Positions 17,197 to 24,167 of a DNA stretch of 24,167 nt are shown here, in pieces. The notes beneath the pieces are model-generated. The model was given only the letters and a program-made list of their open reading frames with translations. It was not told the origin of the DNA and did not search any database. A program made the translations under genes and the position numbers. Source of the stretch: CAYXUG01 sp964468655 (GTDB lineage: Bacteria; Fidelibacterota; Marinisomatia; Marinisomatales; CAYXUG01). The stretch is from the NCBI GenBank assembly GCA_964468655.1, contig CAYXUG010000033.1:1-24167 (forward strand), given 5' to 3'. Position 1 is the stretch's first letter. Each line of letters begins with the position of its first letter.

Positions 17197-18336
17197 GTGG
17201 AAATATCTTCGCAAAAATACGATAAGCTGTTACTCATTGAGACTATTCTGCTGGTTGCTGTAGGAGTCATTATGGTTTTCAGTTCGAGTACCAACATTTC
17301 CATGGACCGGTTCGGAACGGGCACTTTTTACTTTAAACGGCATCTGATAAGAACAGTTGTCGCTATATCCATCATGTTTGCTGCAGCATTTATGGATTAT
17401 CGCATTTTGAAAAAATATGCTTCCCATCTTATGATATTCAGCATTGTTCTGCTCATCATTACAAAAATTCTACAAATTGCGGAAGGAAGCCATTTCCCTG
17501 CACGGTGGCTGGATTTGGGTTTCTTTTCCATTCAGACCTCGGATATAGCCAGATTTGCTACCATTACCTACCTCGCGGCATACATGGACCGAAATCGGGA
17601 AAAATTAGGCGATTTCGTATCTGGCCTCCTTCCGCCATTACTTATTACCGGCTTGGTCATGTCTCTCATCATAAAACAACCTGATTACAGTACAGCTTTT
17701 GTAATTGGGTTGATTGCATTTATCCTCATGTTTCTCGGAGGCGCCAAACTGTCACATCTCTTTGCTGCGGGAAGCGTATCATTGGCGATTCTGGTTCCCG
17801 TATTATTGGCGGCACCGTACAGACTTGGGAGAATAAAAGCGTATCTTAATGTTGGACAGAATTTTCAAGAATTAAATTATCAGGTTCAGCAGTCATTAAT
17901 TTCTCTTGGCAACGGTGGTCTCATGGGTGTGGGATTGGGCGAAAGTATGGGAAAAAATCTATTTCTCCCTGCCCCTCACACTGATTTTATTTTATCCATC
18001 GTTGGTGAAGAATTCGGATTTTTTGGATGTTTTCTAGTGCTTACACTTTTCCTCGCTATTTTTCAAAGAAGTGTAAAAATCTCCAAACAGAGTACAGATA
18101 TTTTCGGCATTTTACTGAGCGTCGGGATTGGCATCAAAATTATTACCTATGCATTTATTAATTCAGCGGTTGTTGCAGGAATTGTACCCACGACCGGATT
18201 GCCCATGCCTTTTGTGAGCTTTGGAGGAACAAATTTACTAATGACTCTCTTTACGATTGGAATTCTACTCAACATTTCAATGGCAAAAAGAAAAATAAAT
18301 AACAGGAAAGGAACAGGAGTTCTCTTTGCGAACTGA
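17197..18336 (+). CDS. ftsW: Septal peptidoglycan glycosyltransferase FtsW (SEDS family)
   Basis: Polytopic membrane enzyme that polymerises lipid II at the septum together with FtsI. The 379 residues contain about ten membrane helices and the SEDS motifs ARWLDLGFFSIQTSDIARF and GLPMPFVSFGGTN. The catalytic Asp is expected at 263, in APHTDFILSIVGEE. The usual QPDLGTA motif reads QPDYSTA (161-167), two changes at a well-conserved spot. The GTG start at 17197 follows the murD stop by 3 bases and lacks a clear Shine-Dalgarno sequence. Its end overlaps the murG start by 11 bases. Position within the dcw cluster favours FtsW over its paralogue RodA. Confidence 0.94.
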   Translation: MEISSQKYDKLLLIETILLVAVGVIMVFSSSTNISMDRFGTGTFYFKRHLIRTVVAISIMFAAAFMDYRILKKYASHLMIFSIVLLIITKILQIAEGSHFPARWLDLGFFSIQTSDIARFATITYLAAYMDRNREKLGDFVSGLLPPLLITGLVMSLIIKQPDYSTAFVIGLIAFILMFLGGAKLSHLFAAGSVSLAILVPVLLAAPYRLGRIKAYLNVGQNFQELNYQVQQSLISLGNGGLMGVGLGESMGKNLFLPAPHTDFILSIVGEEFGFFGCFLVLTLFLAIFQRSVKISKQSTDIFGILLSVGIGIKIITYAFINSAVVAGIVPTTGLPMPFVSFGGTNLLMTLFTIGILLNISMAKRKINNRKGTGVLFAN

Positions 18337-19440
18337 GCCGTTAAAAATCATCATTGCCGGTGGTGGCACTGGTGGGCACCTCTTCCCCGCTCTTGCTATT
18401 GCGGTAGAATTGAAATCCCGGAATGAAACGGTATCCATTCATTTCGTCGGTTCAACTTCTGGAATAGAAGCGGACTCATTTAAAAAGGATCAATTACAGC
18501 ATACCCTTTTGAATGTACGGGGCTTTAACAGAAGTTTTTCATTGAGAGGAATAGTGCAAAATATCGGTTTCCCGGTCCGCTTTCTTTCCGCGTACATCAA
18601 ATCGAGAAAGTTGATTACAAAATTCAACCCTGATGTCGTTGTGGGCACCGGCGGTTATGCCAGCGGACTCCCACTTCTTGCTGCGGTCCATAAAAAAATT
18701 CCCACATTGATCCATGAACAGAATTCATTCCCCGGATTTACTACACGATGGTTGTCTACCAAAGTAGACAGACTATGTCTGAGTTACGAAGACTCGGTGA
18801 ATTACCTTAAAAAAAAAAGTTCGTCCATACGGGCAATCCTGTCAGGAAAAGCATGTTTGAAATAACACGAAATCATGCATTGGATGTTTTCGGTTTTCAA
18901 ATAGATAAACCTGTGATCGCAGTTATAGGCGGTAGTCAGGGCTCTCATGCAATCAATAAATTGATGAAAAAGTCTCTGAATTATATTTTGGAAAAAACAG
19001 ATTCACAATTAATCTGGCAAACAGGGAAAAACGACTATCCATCGTTGTCAGATATTGAGAACAACCATCCCGCTGTGAAAATTTTCTCATTTATTGATCA
19101 GATGGGTCATGTCTATTCGGCGGCAGATTTGATTGTATCCCGTGCCGGTGCTTTGTCTAGCGCCGAAATTACCTATTGCGGAAAGCCATCCATCCTTATC
19201 CCCTTTCCTCACGCGACTGGTGACCACCAGACAAAAAATGCCCGGACACTTTCCCATAACGGTGCTGCCGTAGTTCTGGATGAGGAAGGACTCACACCGG
19301 AAATTTTCGGCAACAAAGTTGTCCAACTTTTGAGCAGTCCAAAAACTTTATTGCAAATGAGTGAATTGGCTAAATTGGCATCTATACCCAATTCAGCTGA
19401 AAAAATAGTAGACGAAATAATGCTGTTGGCAGAGGCATAA
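18326..19440 (+). CDS. murG: MurG N-acetylglucosaminyltransferase, frame broken at an A10 run
   Basis: Peripheral membrane enzyme that adds GlcNAc to lipid I to make lipid II. The TTG start has an AGGAG Shine-Dalgarno sequence (18315-18319) six bases upstream. The first frame (to the stop at 18863-18865, 179 residues) has AGGGTGGHLFPALA at 11-24, VVGTGGYASG at 105-114 and HEQNSFPG at 130-137. After the A-run at 18809-18818 the homology moves to the -1 frame: KFVHTGNPVRKS, then VIGGSQGSHAIN and SRAGALSSAE, ending at 19440. Joined, the halves give a normal length of about 370 residues. The break falls at the linker between the two Rossmann domains. One extra A, or -1 slippage, restores the frame. 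Candidates are a homopolymer sequencing error, transcript or ribosome slippage, or a true split: an AGGA lies 5 bases before an ATG at 18853, which would give 195 residues without TGNPVR. Confidence 0.9.
18809..18818 (+). other. Run of ten A residues at the murG frameshift
   Basis: Ten consecutive A residues follow CTT and precede GTTCG. In the first frame they encode Lys162-Lys164 and the first base of Ser165. The run contains A AAA AAG, the classic slippery heptamer known from dnaX. A -1 shift here restores the conserved TGNPVR reading. Only a weak stem (TCCT/AGGA, 18837-18847) lies downstream, so a strong stimulatory structure is not evident. Confidence 0.85.
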
Positions 19441-19442
19441 AC

Positions 19443-20837
19443 ATGTTCGGAAAAATTAAAAAAATACATTTTGTGGGAATTGGTGGCATCGGAATGAGCG
19501 GTATGGCTGACCTGCTAATTAATCTCAGATTTGAAGTTTCCGGGTCGGACATAAATACGACAGATATTACAAACGGACTCGAAGCCAAAGGTGTCCAAAT
19601 ATTCAAAGGTCACTCAAAAGACAATATTGGAGAATTTGATGTGGTTGTTTATTCATCTGCTGTTACGTTGGACAACCCAGAACTTGTCAAAGCGAAAGAA
19701 TCAAGAATTCCCATCATTCGCAGGGCGGAAATGCTGGGAGAATTGTTGAAATTAAAAAACAAAAGTATCGCCATCGCCGGGACACATGGAAAAACCACCA
19801 CCACATCCATGATGGGGTGTGTCCTCACTGAAGCAGAATTAGACCCCACACTGATTGTTGGTGGTATTGTAAAAAGTTTGGATGTAAACGCTGTTTTAGG
19901 AACAGGCGAATTCATTGTTGCCGAAGCAGACGAATTTGATAAAAGCTTTCTGCAACTGCAGCCAACCTATTCCATCATTACTAATATTGATCTCGATCAT
20001 CTGGAATGTTATAAAAATGAAGATGATCTATTTAATTCATTCACTTCCTTTGCTAATGCAGTACCCTTTTATGGTGCAGTCGCTGCCTGTACCGATGAAC
20101 CGTTTGTCCAGGGGATAGTGCCGAATATTTCCAGACCTGTTATCTCGTACGGAATTACAAATCCCGCCGATTTTTCGGCTGATAATATTCAGTTCGAGGG
20201 ATTCCTGACAGAGTTTGAAGTTTATTATAAAGAAAAATTGCTAGGAAATATTCAACTGCAGGTTCCGGGGAATCATAATGTAAAAAATGCGTTGGGAGTT
20301 ATAGCATTGTGTCATGAGTTGGAAGTTGGATTTGAATCCATTCAAAAGGGACTTTTAAATTTTACCGGCGTGAGAAGACGTTTTGAAATTAAGGGAACCT
20401 TTAATGATATTTTGGTAATTGATGATTACGCCCATCATCCAACAGAAATTTCCGCCACTCTGCAGGCAATTAAGAATGGGTGGAAAAATCCGCTGGTATC
20501 CGTGTTACAACCCCATTTATACAGCCGTACAAGAGACTTTTTTGAAGAATTCGCACGGGCTTTATTGATAAGTGAGACCATTGTTGTCACCGATGTGTAT
20601 CCTGCACGGGAGAAACCCATTGAAGGTATTACCGGAAAACTTATTGCCGATGCAGCCAAAAAACTGGGGCATCACAAAGTTTTCTGGATTGAAGATAAAA
20701 ATCAGATTCACAACCTGCTGAAGGAAATAGTTTTCCCGGGGGATATTATCATAACCATGGGTGCGGGTGACATTTGGAAAATTTGTGATCAATATGTGGA
20801 ATATTTACAACAGTACCACACAACGGTAAAAAACTGA
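19443..20837 (+). CDS. murC: UDP-MurNAc:L-alanine ligase MurC
   Basis: First Mur ligase; it joins L-Ala to UDP-MurNAc in the cytosol. The N-terminal Rossmann fold opens with IHFVGIGGIGMSGMA (8-22), which binds the UDP sugar. The ATP loop is GTHGKTTTT, with Lys117. TNIDLDHLECY is in the central domain, and DDYAHHPTEI at 327-336 is the MurC signature of the C-terminal domain. The 464-residue length is normal. It starts 2 bases after the murG stop codon, showing that the second murG frame really ends where the operon expects. murB follows after one base. No oddities. Confidence 0.97.
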   Translation: MFGKIKKIHFVGIGGIGMSGMADLLINLRFEVSGSDINTTDITNGLEAKGVQIFKGHSKDNIGEFDVVVYSSAVTLDNPELVKAKESRIPIIRRAEMLGELLKLKNKSIAIAGTHGKTTTTSMMGCVLTEAELDPTLIVGGIVKSLDVNAVLGTGEFIVAEADEFDKSFLQLQPTYSIITNIDLDHLECYKNEDDLFNSFTSFANAVPFYGAVAACTDEPFVQGIVPNISRPVISYGITNPADFSADNIQFEGFLTEFEVYYKEKLLGNIQLQVPGNHNVKNALGVIALCHELEVGFESIQKGLLNFTGVRRRFEIKGTFNDILVIDDYAHHPTEISATLQAIKNGWKNPLVSVLQPHLYSRTRDFFEEFARALLISETIVVTDVYPAREKPIEGITGKLIADAAKKLGHHKVFWIEDKNQIHNLLKEIVFPGDIIITMGAGDIWKICDQYVEYLQQYHTTVKN

Positions 20838-20838
20838 A

Positions 20839-21759
20839 TTGGAAGAAATTGAACTATTGAAATCTAAAATCAAAGGTGCTCTGCTATTGGACGAACCGAT
20901 GTCGAGTCATACATCCTATGGAATTGGCGGTGCTGCAATGGCATTCCTCACACCGAAGGATGAAGATGATTTATCGGAAACATTGAAATTCGCCCACACA
21001 CACAATCTGCCTGTATTCTTCATGGGTTCCGGTTCAAATCTGCTGGTGAGTGACGATGGGTTTGAAGGATTTGTCATTAGTCTCCATAAAACATTCAAAA
21101 CAATAACAATTGATGAAACTCATGTTTATGCTGAAACCGGTACGATGCTTGGCAAACTGGTGAAGGAATGCATGAAGAATAATTTAACCGGAATAGAAAG
21201 TATGATCGGGGTTCCCGGTACTCTTGGCGGCGCAATTAAGATGAATGCCGGCGCTTACGGAAAGGAAATATCCAACAGTCTCACACAATTTTCTGTCATG
21301 ACACTGGAGGGTACCAAAAAAACATACAAACAGGGCGATATCACGTTTGACTACCGGCACTCATCAATTCCTGACATTGAAATAATTTTGTCAGCAGAAT
21401 TTGAGTTTAAAAAAGGAAATCCTGAGGAAATTCAGGTCTTAAGAACCAAAGCAAGTCAAAGCCGAAAAACGACCCAACCTCTGCGCTTTCGTTCATCGGG
21501 AAGCGTCTTTAAAAATCCGTCAAAGGAGTTGGCAGCCGGGTATCTTATCGATCAAGTAGGCCTGAAAGGCACCAAAAAAGGGGGTGCAGAAATTTCCACA
21601 AAGCACGCCAACTTTTTTATCAATCACGGAGGCGCCACAGCAGGAGATATTTCGTGGCTCATCAAGCGGGCAAGGTCTGCGGTTTTGGAAAAATTTGAGA
21701 TCCACTTAGAATTAGAAGTTAAAACACTGGGTTTCCGGGAAGGATATTTCAATGCCTAA
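20839..21759 (+). CDS. murB: UDP-N-acetylenolpyruvoylglucosamine reductase MurB (type II)
   Basis: Cytosolic FAD enzyme that reduces UDP-GlcNAc-enolpyruvate to UDP-MurNAc with NADPH. The FAD domain shows TSYGIGGAA at 25-33, GSGSNLL at 63-69, GVPGTLGGAIKMNAGAYG at 124-141 and DYRHSSIP at 171-178. The substrate domain has RSSGSVFKNP at 218-227, where Ser222 is the presumed proton donor, and a C-terminal LELEV segment with Glu293 or Glu291 as general acid. The 306-residue length and the lack of the E. coli insertion indicate the shorter type II enzyme. TTG at 20839 is the only plausible start near the murC stop, and the next TTG (20857) would trim six residues. ftsQ begins inside its last codons (8-base overlap). 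Confidence 0.95.
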   Translation: MEEIELLKSKIKGALLLDEPMSSHTSYGIGGAAMAFLTPKDEDDLSETLKFAHTHNLPVFFMGSGSNLLVSDDGFEGFVISLHKTFKTITIDETHVYAETGTMLGKLVKECMKNNLTGIESMIGVPGTLGGAIKMNAGAYGKEISNSLTQFSVMTLEGTKKTYKQGDITFDYRHSSIPDIEIILSAEFEFKKGNPEEIQVLRTKASQSRKTTQPLRFRSSGSVFKNPSKELAAGYLIDQVGLKGTKKGGAEISTKHANFFINHGGATAGDISWLIKRARSAVLEKFEIHLELEVKTLGFREGYFNA

Positions 21760-22543
21760 GAAAAAACTGAAAATAAAAAATTATTTGAAAAAATTAAAAC
21801 CACTTTTGATCGGATTGGGCTATACTTCACTCTTTGTACTTCTCTTTGCATTTATTGGCTCATCGTTCTGGTGGGCGAAAAAAATTGATCATCTCCATCT
21901 TGAAAATATTACAGTTCGCGGTAATGATTATCTTAATAGAGATCAAATCATTGAAACGTCCATAATTCCCAAATATCCCAACCTTCTTAATCTAAATATC
22001 AACACAATTCAGGAAAGTATTGAAAATCATCCATTCATAAAGAGCGCAATCGTCAGCAGGGAATTCCCCTCTGCCATGAACATAGATGTGGTTGAAAGAT
22101 TGCCGCTGGCATATATCAACAATGCATCACAAATGTATCTTGTGGACAGCGAAGGCATTGTTCTCCCTGTGAGGAAGGGTCAATTCGACTTTGATGTTCC
22201 CATACTTTCCGGATTTAATTCTGATAAAAATTTGTATCCAATCGGCAACAGGTCGCTGTCGCAGAAAGTCCTTGAAGCAATCTCCTTTTTAACTGAAATA
22301 AAAAATAACCATTCAGATCTTTACAACGATTTATCTGAAGTACAAATCAGCGCAGTTGATGAATACATCCTGTGTCTTTCAAAGTATCCCACCAAAATTT
22401 ATCTTGGAGTTAATGCAATCTCAAATCAGCTGAGTATTCTTCACGAATTTTCTGTTATGCTCAATAACAAACGGTCGCTTCACGATTTTCATTATGTGGA
22501 TTTAAGATACAAAAATCAAGTAATTGTCAAAGAAAGGGTTTAG
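21752..22543 (+). CDS. ftsQ: Cell division protein FtsQ
   Basis: Bitopic membrane protein that organises the divisome and binds FtsL/FtsB. A Lys-rich cytoplasmic tail (1-16) precedes a membrane helix at about 17-41. The POTRA domain (about 47-118: LHLENITVRGNDYLNRDQII...VVERLPLAYI) is followed by the FtsQ-type beta domain up to residue 263. The ERLPLAYI-type stretch at the POTRA end is the most conserved feature of the family. AAGGA (21740-21744) lies 7 bases before the ATG. The gene overlaps the murB end by 8 bases and the ftsA ATG begins 1 base after its stop. The usual ddl gene before ftsQ is not here. Confidence 0.92.
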   Translation: MPKKKLKIKNYLKKLKPLLIGLGYTSLFVLLFAFIGSSFWWAKKIDHLHLENITVRGNDYLNRDQIIETSIIPKYPNLLNLNINTIQESIENHPFIKSAIVSREFPSAMNIDVVERLPLAYINNASQMYLVDSEGIVLPVRKGQFDFDVPILSGFNSDKNLYPIGNRSLSQKVLEAISFLTEIKNNHSDLYNDLSEVQISAVDEYILCLSKYPTKIYLGVNAISNQLSILHEFSVMLNNKRSLHDFHYVDLRYKNQVIVKERV

Positions 22544-22544
22544 G

Positions 22545-23801
22545 ATGGGACAAGATAAGCATATATCAGTAGGACTTGACATTGGAACCACAAAGGTCTG
22601 TTGTGTTATTGGTCAACATTCTGATAAAGATTCCGATCTCAAACTGTTAGCCGTTGGGACATCACGGTCTTCCGGCATGAGAACAGGAAAGGTTATTAAC
22701 ATAGATGAAACGGTAAATGCTATTATCACCGCTGTTCAGGATGCGGAAAAGATGGCTAACGTAAAAGTGGACAATGCTTTTGTTGGAATTTCCGGGGATC
22801 ATGTTCGGGGAATTAACACTCAGGGTGCTATTGCTGTTACGAAAAATGGGCACCACATTGTGAACCAGCACGAAATTACAGGCGCAGACATTACCCGGGT
22901 GCTGGAAATGTCTAAAGCCATTTCACTCCCAATGGACAGGGATATCCTGCACATCCTCCCTAAGGAATATGTAGTTGATGACCAGGGGGGAATCAAGGAT
23001 CCGCTGGGTATGTCCGGCAGGCGGCTCGAGGCAAAAGTCCACCTGATCACCGGCGGCGTGGCTGCCTCTAAAAATATTATTAAATGCGCCGAAGAGGCGG
23101 GCATAGCAGTCAATGCGCTCATCTTTCAGCCCCTTGCTGCAGCAACATCTACCCTTGAATCCCACGAAAAGGAATTGGGCGTTGTGCTTGTGGATATCGG
23201 CGGCGGAACCACCGATGTGGCAGTTTTTTTTGACGGCTCAATTCAGCACTCCGCCGTGATTAATCTCGCGGGATACAGCATTACCAATGATATCGCCATG
23301 CTTTTAAAACGGTCAATTGATGATGCGGAAGAAATCAAAATTAAATTCGCGTCGGCGAAAGCATCCATGGCATCAACCGATTTGGAAATTGAACTTCCAT
23401 CCGGTTCTAATGGATCGACTCACGCAATTTCCGAACACGAAGTTTCCCGTTATGCTGAAGCGCGGATGATGGAAATTCTCAAACTCGTTAAACGGGAAAT
23501 TAACCGCGCTGATGTGAAAAATTTAGTGTCATTCGGTGTTGTGGTGACGGGCGGCGGCGCTTTGATGAAAAACATTGTTAGTCTTGCGGAAGAAATTTTT
23601 GAAGCGCCCGTTAAAATCGGTTATCCAAAAGGGGCGAGCGGTGTGAATGATATTGCCGCCAGCCCCATTTATTCCACTGCCGTAGGACTGATACAATACG
23701 GTCCTACCGTGGAAAAAGAATTCAATCTTGGAACAGAGAGAGAATCCATGGCAAATCATATGGTTCAGAGAGTAAAACAGTGGTTTGAAACATTGTTTTA
23801 A
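22545..23801 (+). CDS. ftsA: Cell division protein FtsA
   Basis: Actin-like ATPase that tethers FtsZ to the membrane and recruits the divisome. I chose the ATG at 22545, with AAAGGG six bases upstream and the start one base after the ftsQ stop. A TTG at 22524 would add seven residues inside ftsQ. From 22545 the protein has 418 residues. Nucleotide motifs are VGLDIGTTK (phosphate 1, Asp12), VDIGGGTTD at 216-224 (phosphate 2) and VTGGGA at 334-339 (adenosine). Subdomain 1C lies between phosphate 1 and 2. The end (MANHMVQRVKQWFETLF) is a good amphipathic membrane-targeting helix. ftsZ follows after 45 bases. Confidence 0.96.
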   Translation: MGQDKHISVGLDIGTTKVCCVIGQHSDKDSDLKLLAVGTSRSSGMRTGKVINIDETVNAIITAVQDAEKMANVKVDNAFVGISGDHVRGINTQGAIAVTKNGHHIVNQHEITGADITRVLEMSKAISLPMDRDILHILPKEYVVDDQGGIKDPLGMSGRRLEAKVHLITGGVAASKNIIKCAEEAGIAVNALIFQPLAAATSTLESHEKELGVVLVDIGGGTTDVAVFFDGSIQHSAVINLAGYSITNDIAMLLKRSIDDAEEIKIKFASAKASMASTDLEIELPSGSNGSTHAISEHEVSRYAEARMMEILKLVKREINRADVKNLVSFGVVVTGGGALMKNIVSLAEEIFEAPVKIGYPKGASGVNDIAASPIYSTAVGLIQYGPTVEKEFNLGTERESMANHMVQRVKQWFETLF

Positions 23802-23846
23802 GGAAACCACTAATCGTCAATCAATAAAGTAGGAGGGCACCAAAAG

Positions 23847-24167
23847 ATGCTGTTTGAATTTGATAACTTAGGAGACCAGAAAGCTAAAATAAAGGTAGTG
23901 GGCGTAGGTGGCGCCGGCGGAAATGCCATTAACAGAATGATTGCATCGGGACTTGGCGGCGTTGAATTTATTGCTATCAACACCGATGCGCAGGATTTGG
24001 ACAATAACAAATCCGAAATAAAGATTCAAATCGGGAAAAACTTAACCAAAGGATTGGGCGCCGGCGCAAAAGCGGAGATTGGTAGAGAAGCCATCGAATC
24101 GGAAAAAGACGCCGTTGTGAATGTCCTCGATGATGCGGATATGGTATTCGTCACCGCAGGCATGGGC
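23847..24167 (+). CDS. ftsZ: Cell division protein FtsZ, 5' part (cut by window edge)
   Basis: Tubulin-like GTPase that forms the division ring. Only the first 107 residues are in the window, and the frame stays open to the right edge. A strong AGGAGG (23831-23836) sits 10 bases before the ATG, the best Shine-Dalgarno sequence in the window and fitting a highly made protein. Visible are the GTP-binding VVGVGGAGGNAINRM (17-31), INTDAQDL at 44-51 and VFVTAGMG at 100-107. The edge falls inside the GGGTG nucleotide-binding loop. The short N-terminal tail before the GTPase core (about 14 residues) is normal. Confidence 0.97.
   Translation, partial: MLFEFDNLGDQKAKIKVVGVGGAGGNAINRMIASGLGGVEFIAINTDAQDLDNNKSEIKIQIGKNLTKGLGAGAKAEIGREAIESEKDAVVNVLDDADMVFVTAGMG

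Noticed and set aside
18837..18847. TCCT/AGGA stem as a frameshift stimulator after the A-run
   Set aside because: Four base pairs with a three-base loop is too weak; the AGGA is better read as a Shine-Dalgarno-like sequence.
1..24167. tRNA, rRNA, CRISPR array, insertion sequence or phage genes
   Set aside because: No repeats with regular spacers, no transposase-like frame and no RNA gene signature were seen on either strand.

Overview
The window carries a bacterial division and cell wall (dcw) cluster, preceded by a secretion/protease and cell-shape neighbourhood. Three things point to the Fibrobacteres-Chlorobi-Bacteroidetes side of the tree, most likely a Marinimicrobia (SAR406)-type genome: secreted proteins ending in YPNPF-type tails of the type IX secretion kind, a PorU-like C25 peptidase, and a mitochondrial-type aconitase. 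Calditrichota- or Ignavibacteria-like lineages are alternatives. This placement is inference from protein style. The DNA looks AT-leaning by eye, uses the standard bacterial code, and starts many genes with TTG or GTG.

Layout. Positions 1-1423 hold a surface beta-helix protein that lacks its N-terminal end. A 19-base palindrome (1422-1440) separates it from a convergent aconitase gene (minus strand, 1449-3716). After a 159-base divergent intergenic region, a plus-strand group runs porU-like peptidase (3876-6578), maf nucleotide pyrophosphatase (6582-7205) and rodZ-like gene (7236-8042). A 125-base gap then holds a clear promoter with MraZ-type GTGGG repeats spaced about one helical turn. From 8168 to the right edge the order is mraZ, rsmH, ftsL, ftsI (PASTA type), murE, murF, mraY, murD, ftsW, murG, murC, murB, ftsQ, ftsA, ftsZ. 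The genes mostly touch or overlap by a few bases, as in one long operon. ddl is absent from its common place near murB/ftsQ. ftsZ is cut by the right edge.

How the genes work together. MurB completes UDP-MurNAc. MurC, MurD, MurE (meso-diaminopimelate type by its DNPR motif) and MurF build the pentapeptide. MraY and MurG make lipid I and lipid II. FtsW and FtsI polymerise and cross-link septal peptidoglycan, under control of FtsQ/FtsL and the FtsA-FtsZ ring. MraZ probably represses the cluster, and RodZ links to the elongation machinery. PorU-type peptidase would process tailed surface proteins such as the first gene.

The most striking anomaly is murG. Its frame is broken at a run of ten A residues, exactly at the boundary between its two domains, yet both halves are intact. 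This is either a homopolymer sequencing error or a slippage-rescued (or split) essential gene. I saw no tRNA, rRNA, CRISPR array or insertion sequence, and no wholly new system.
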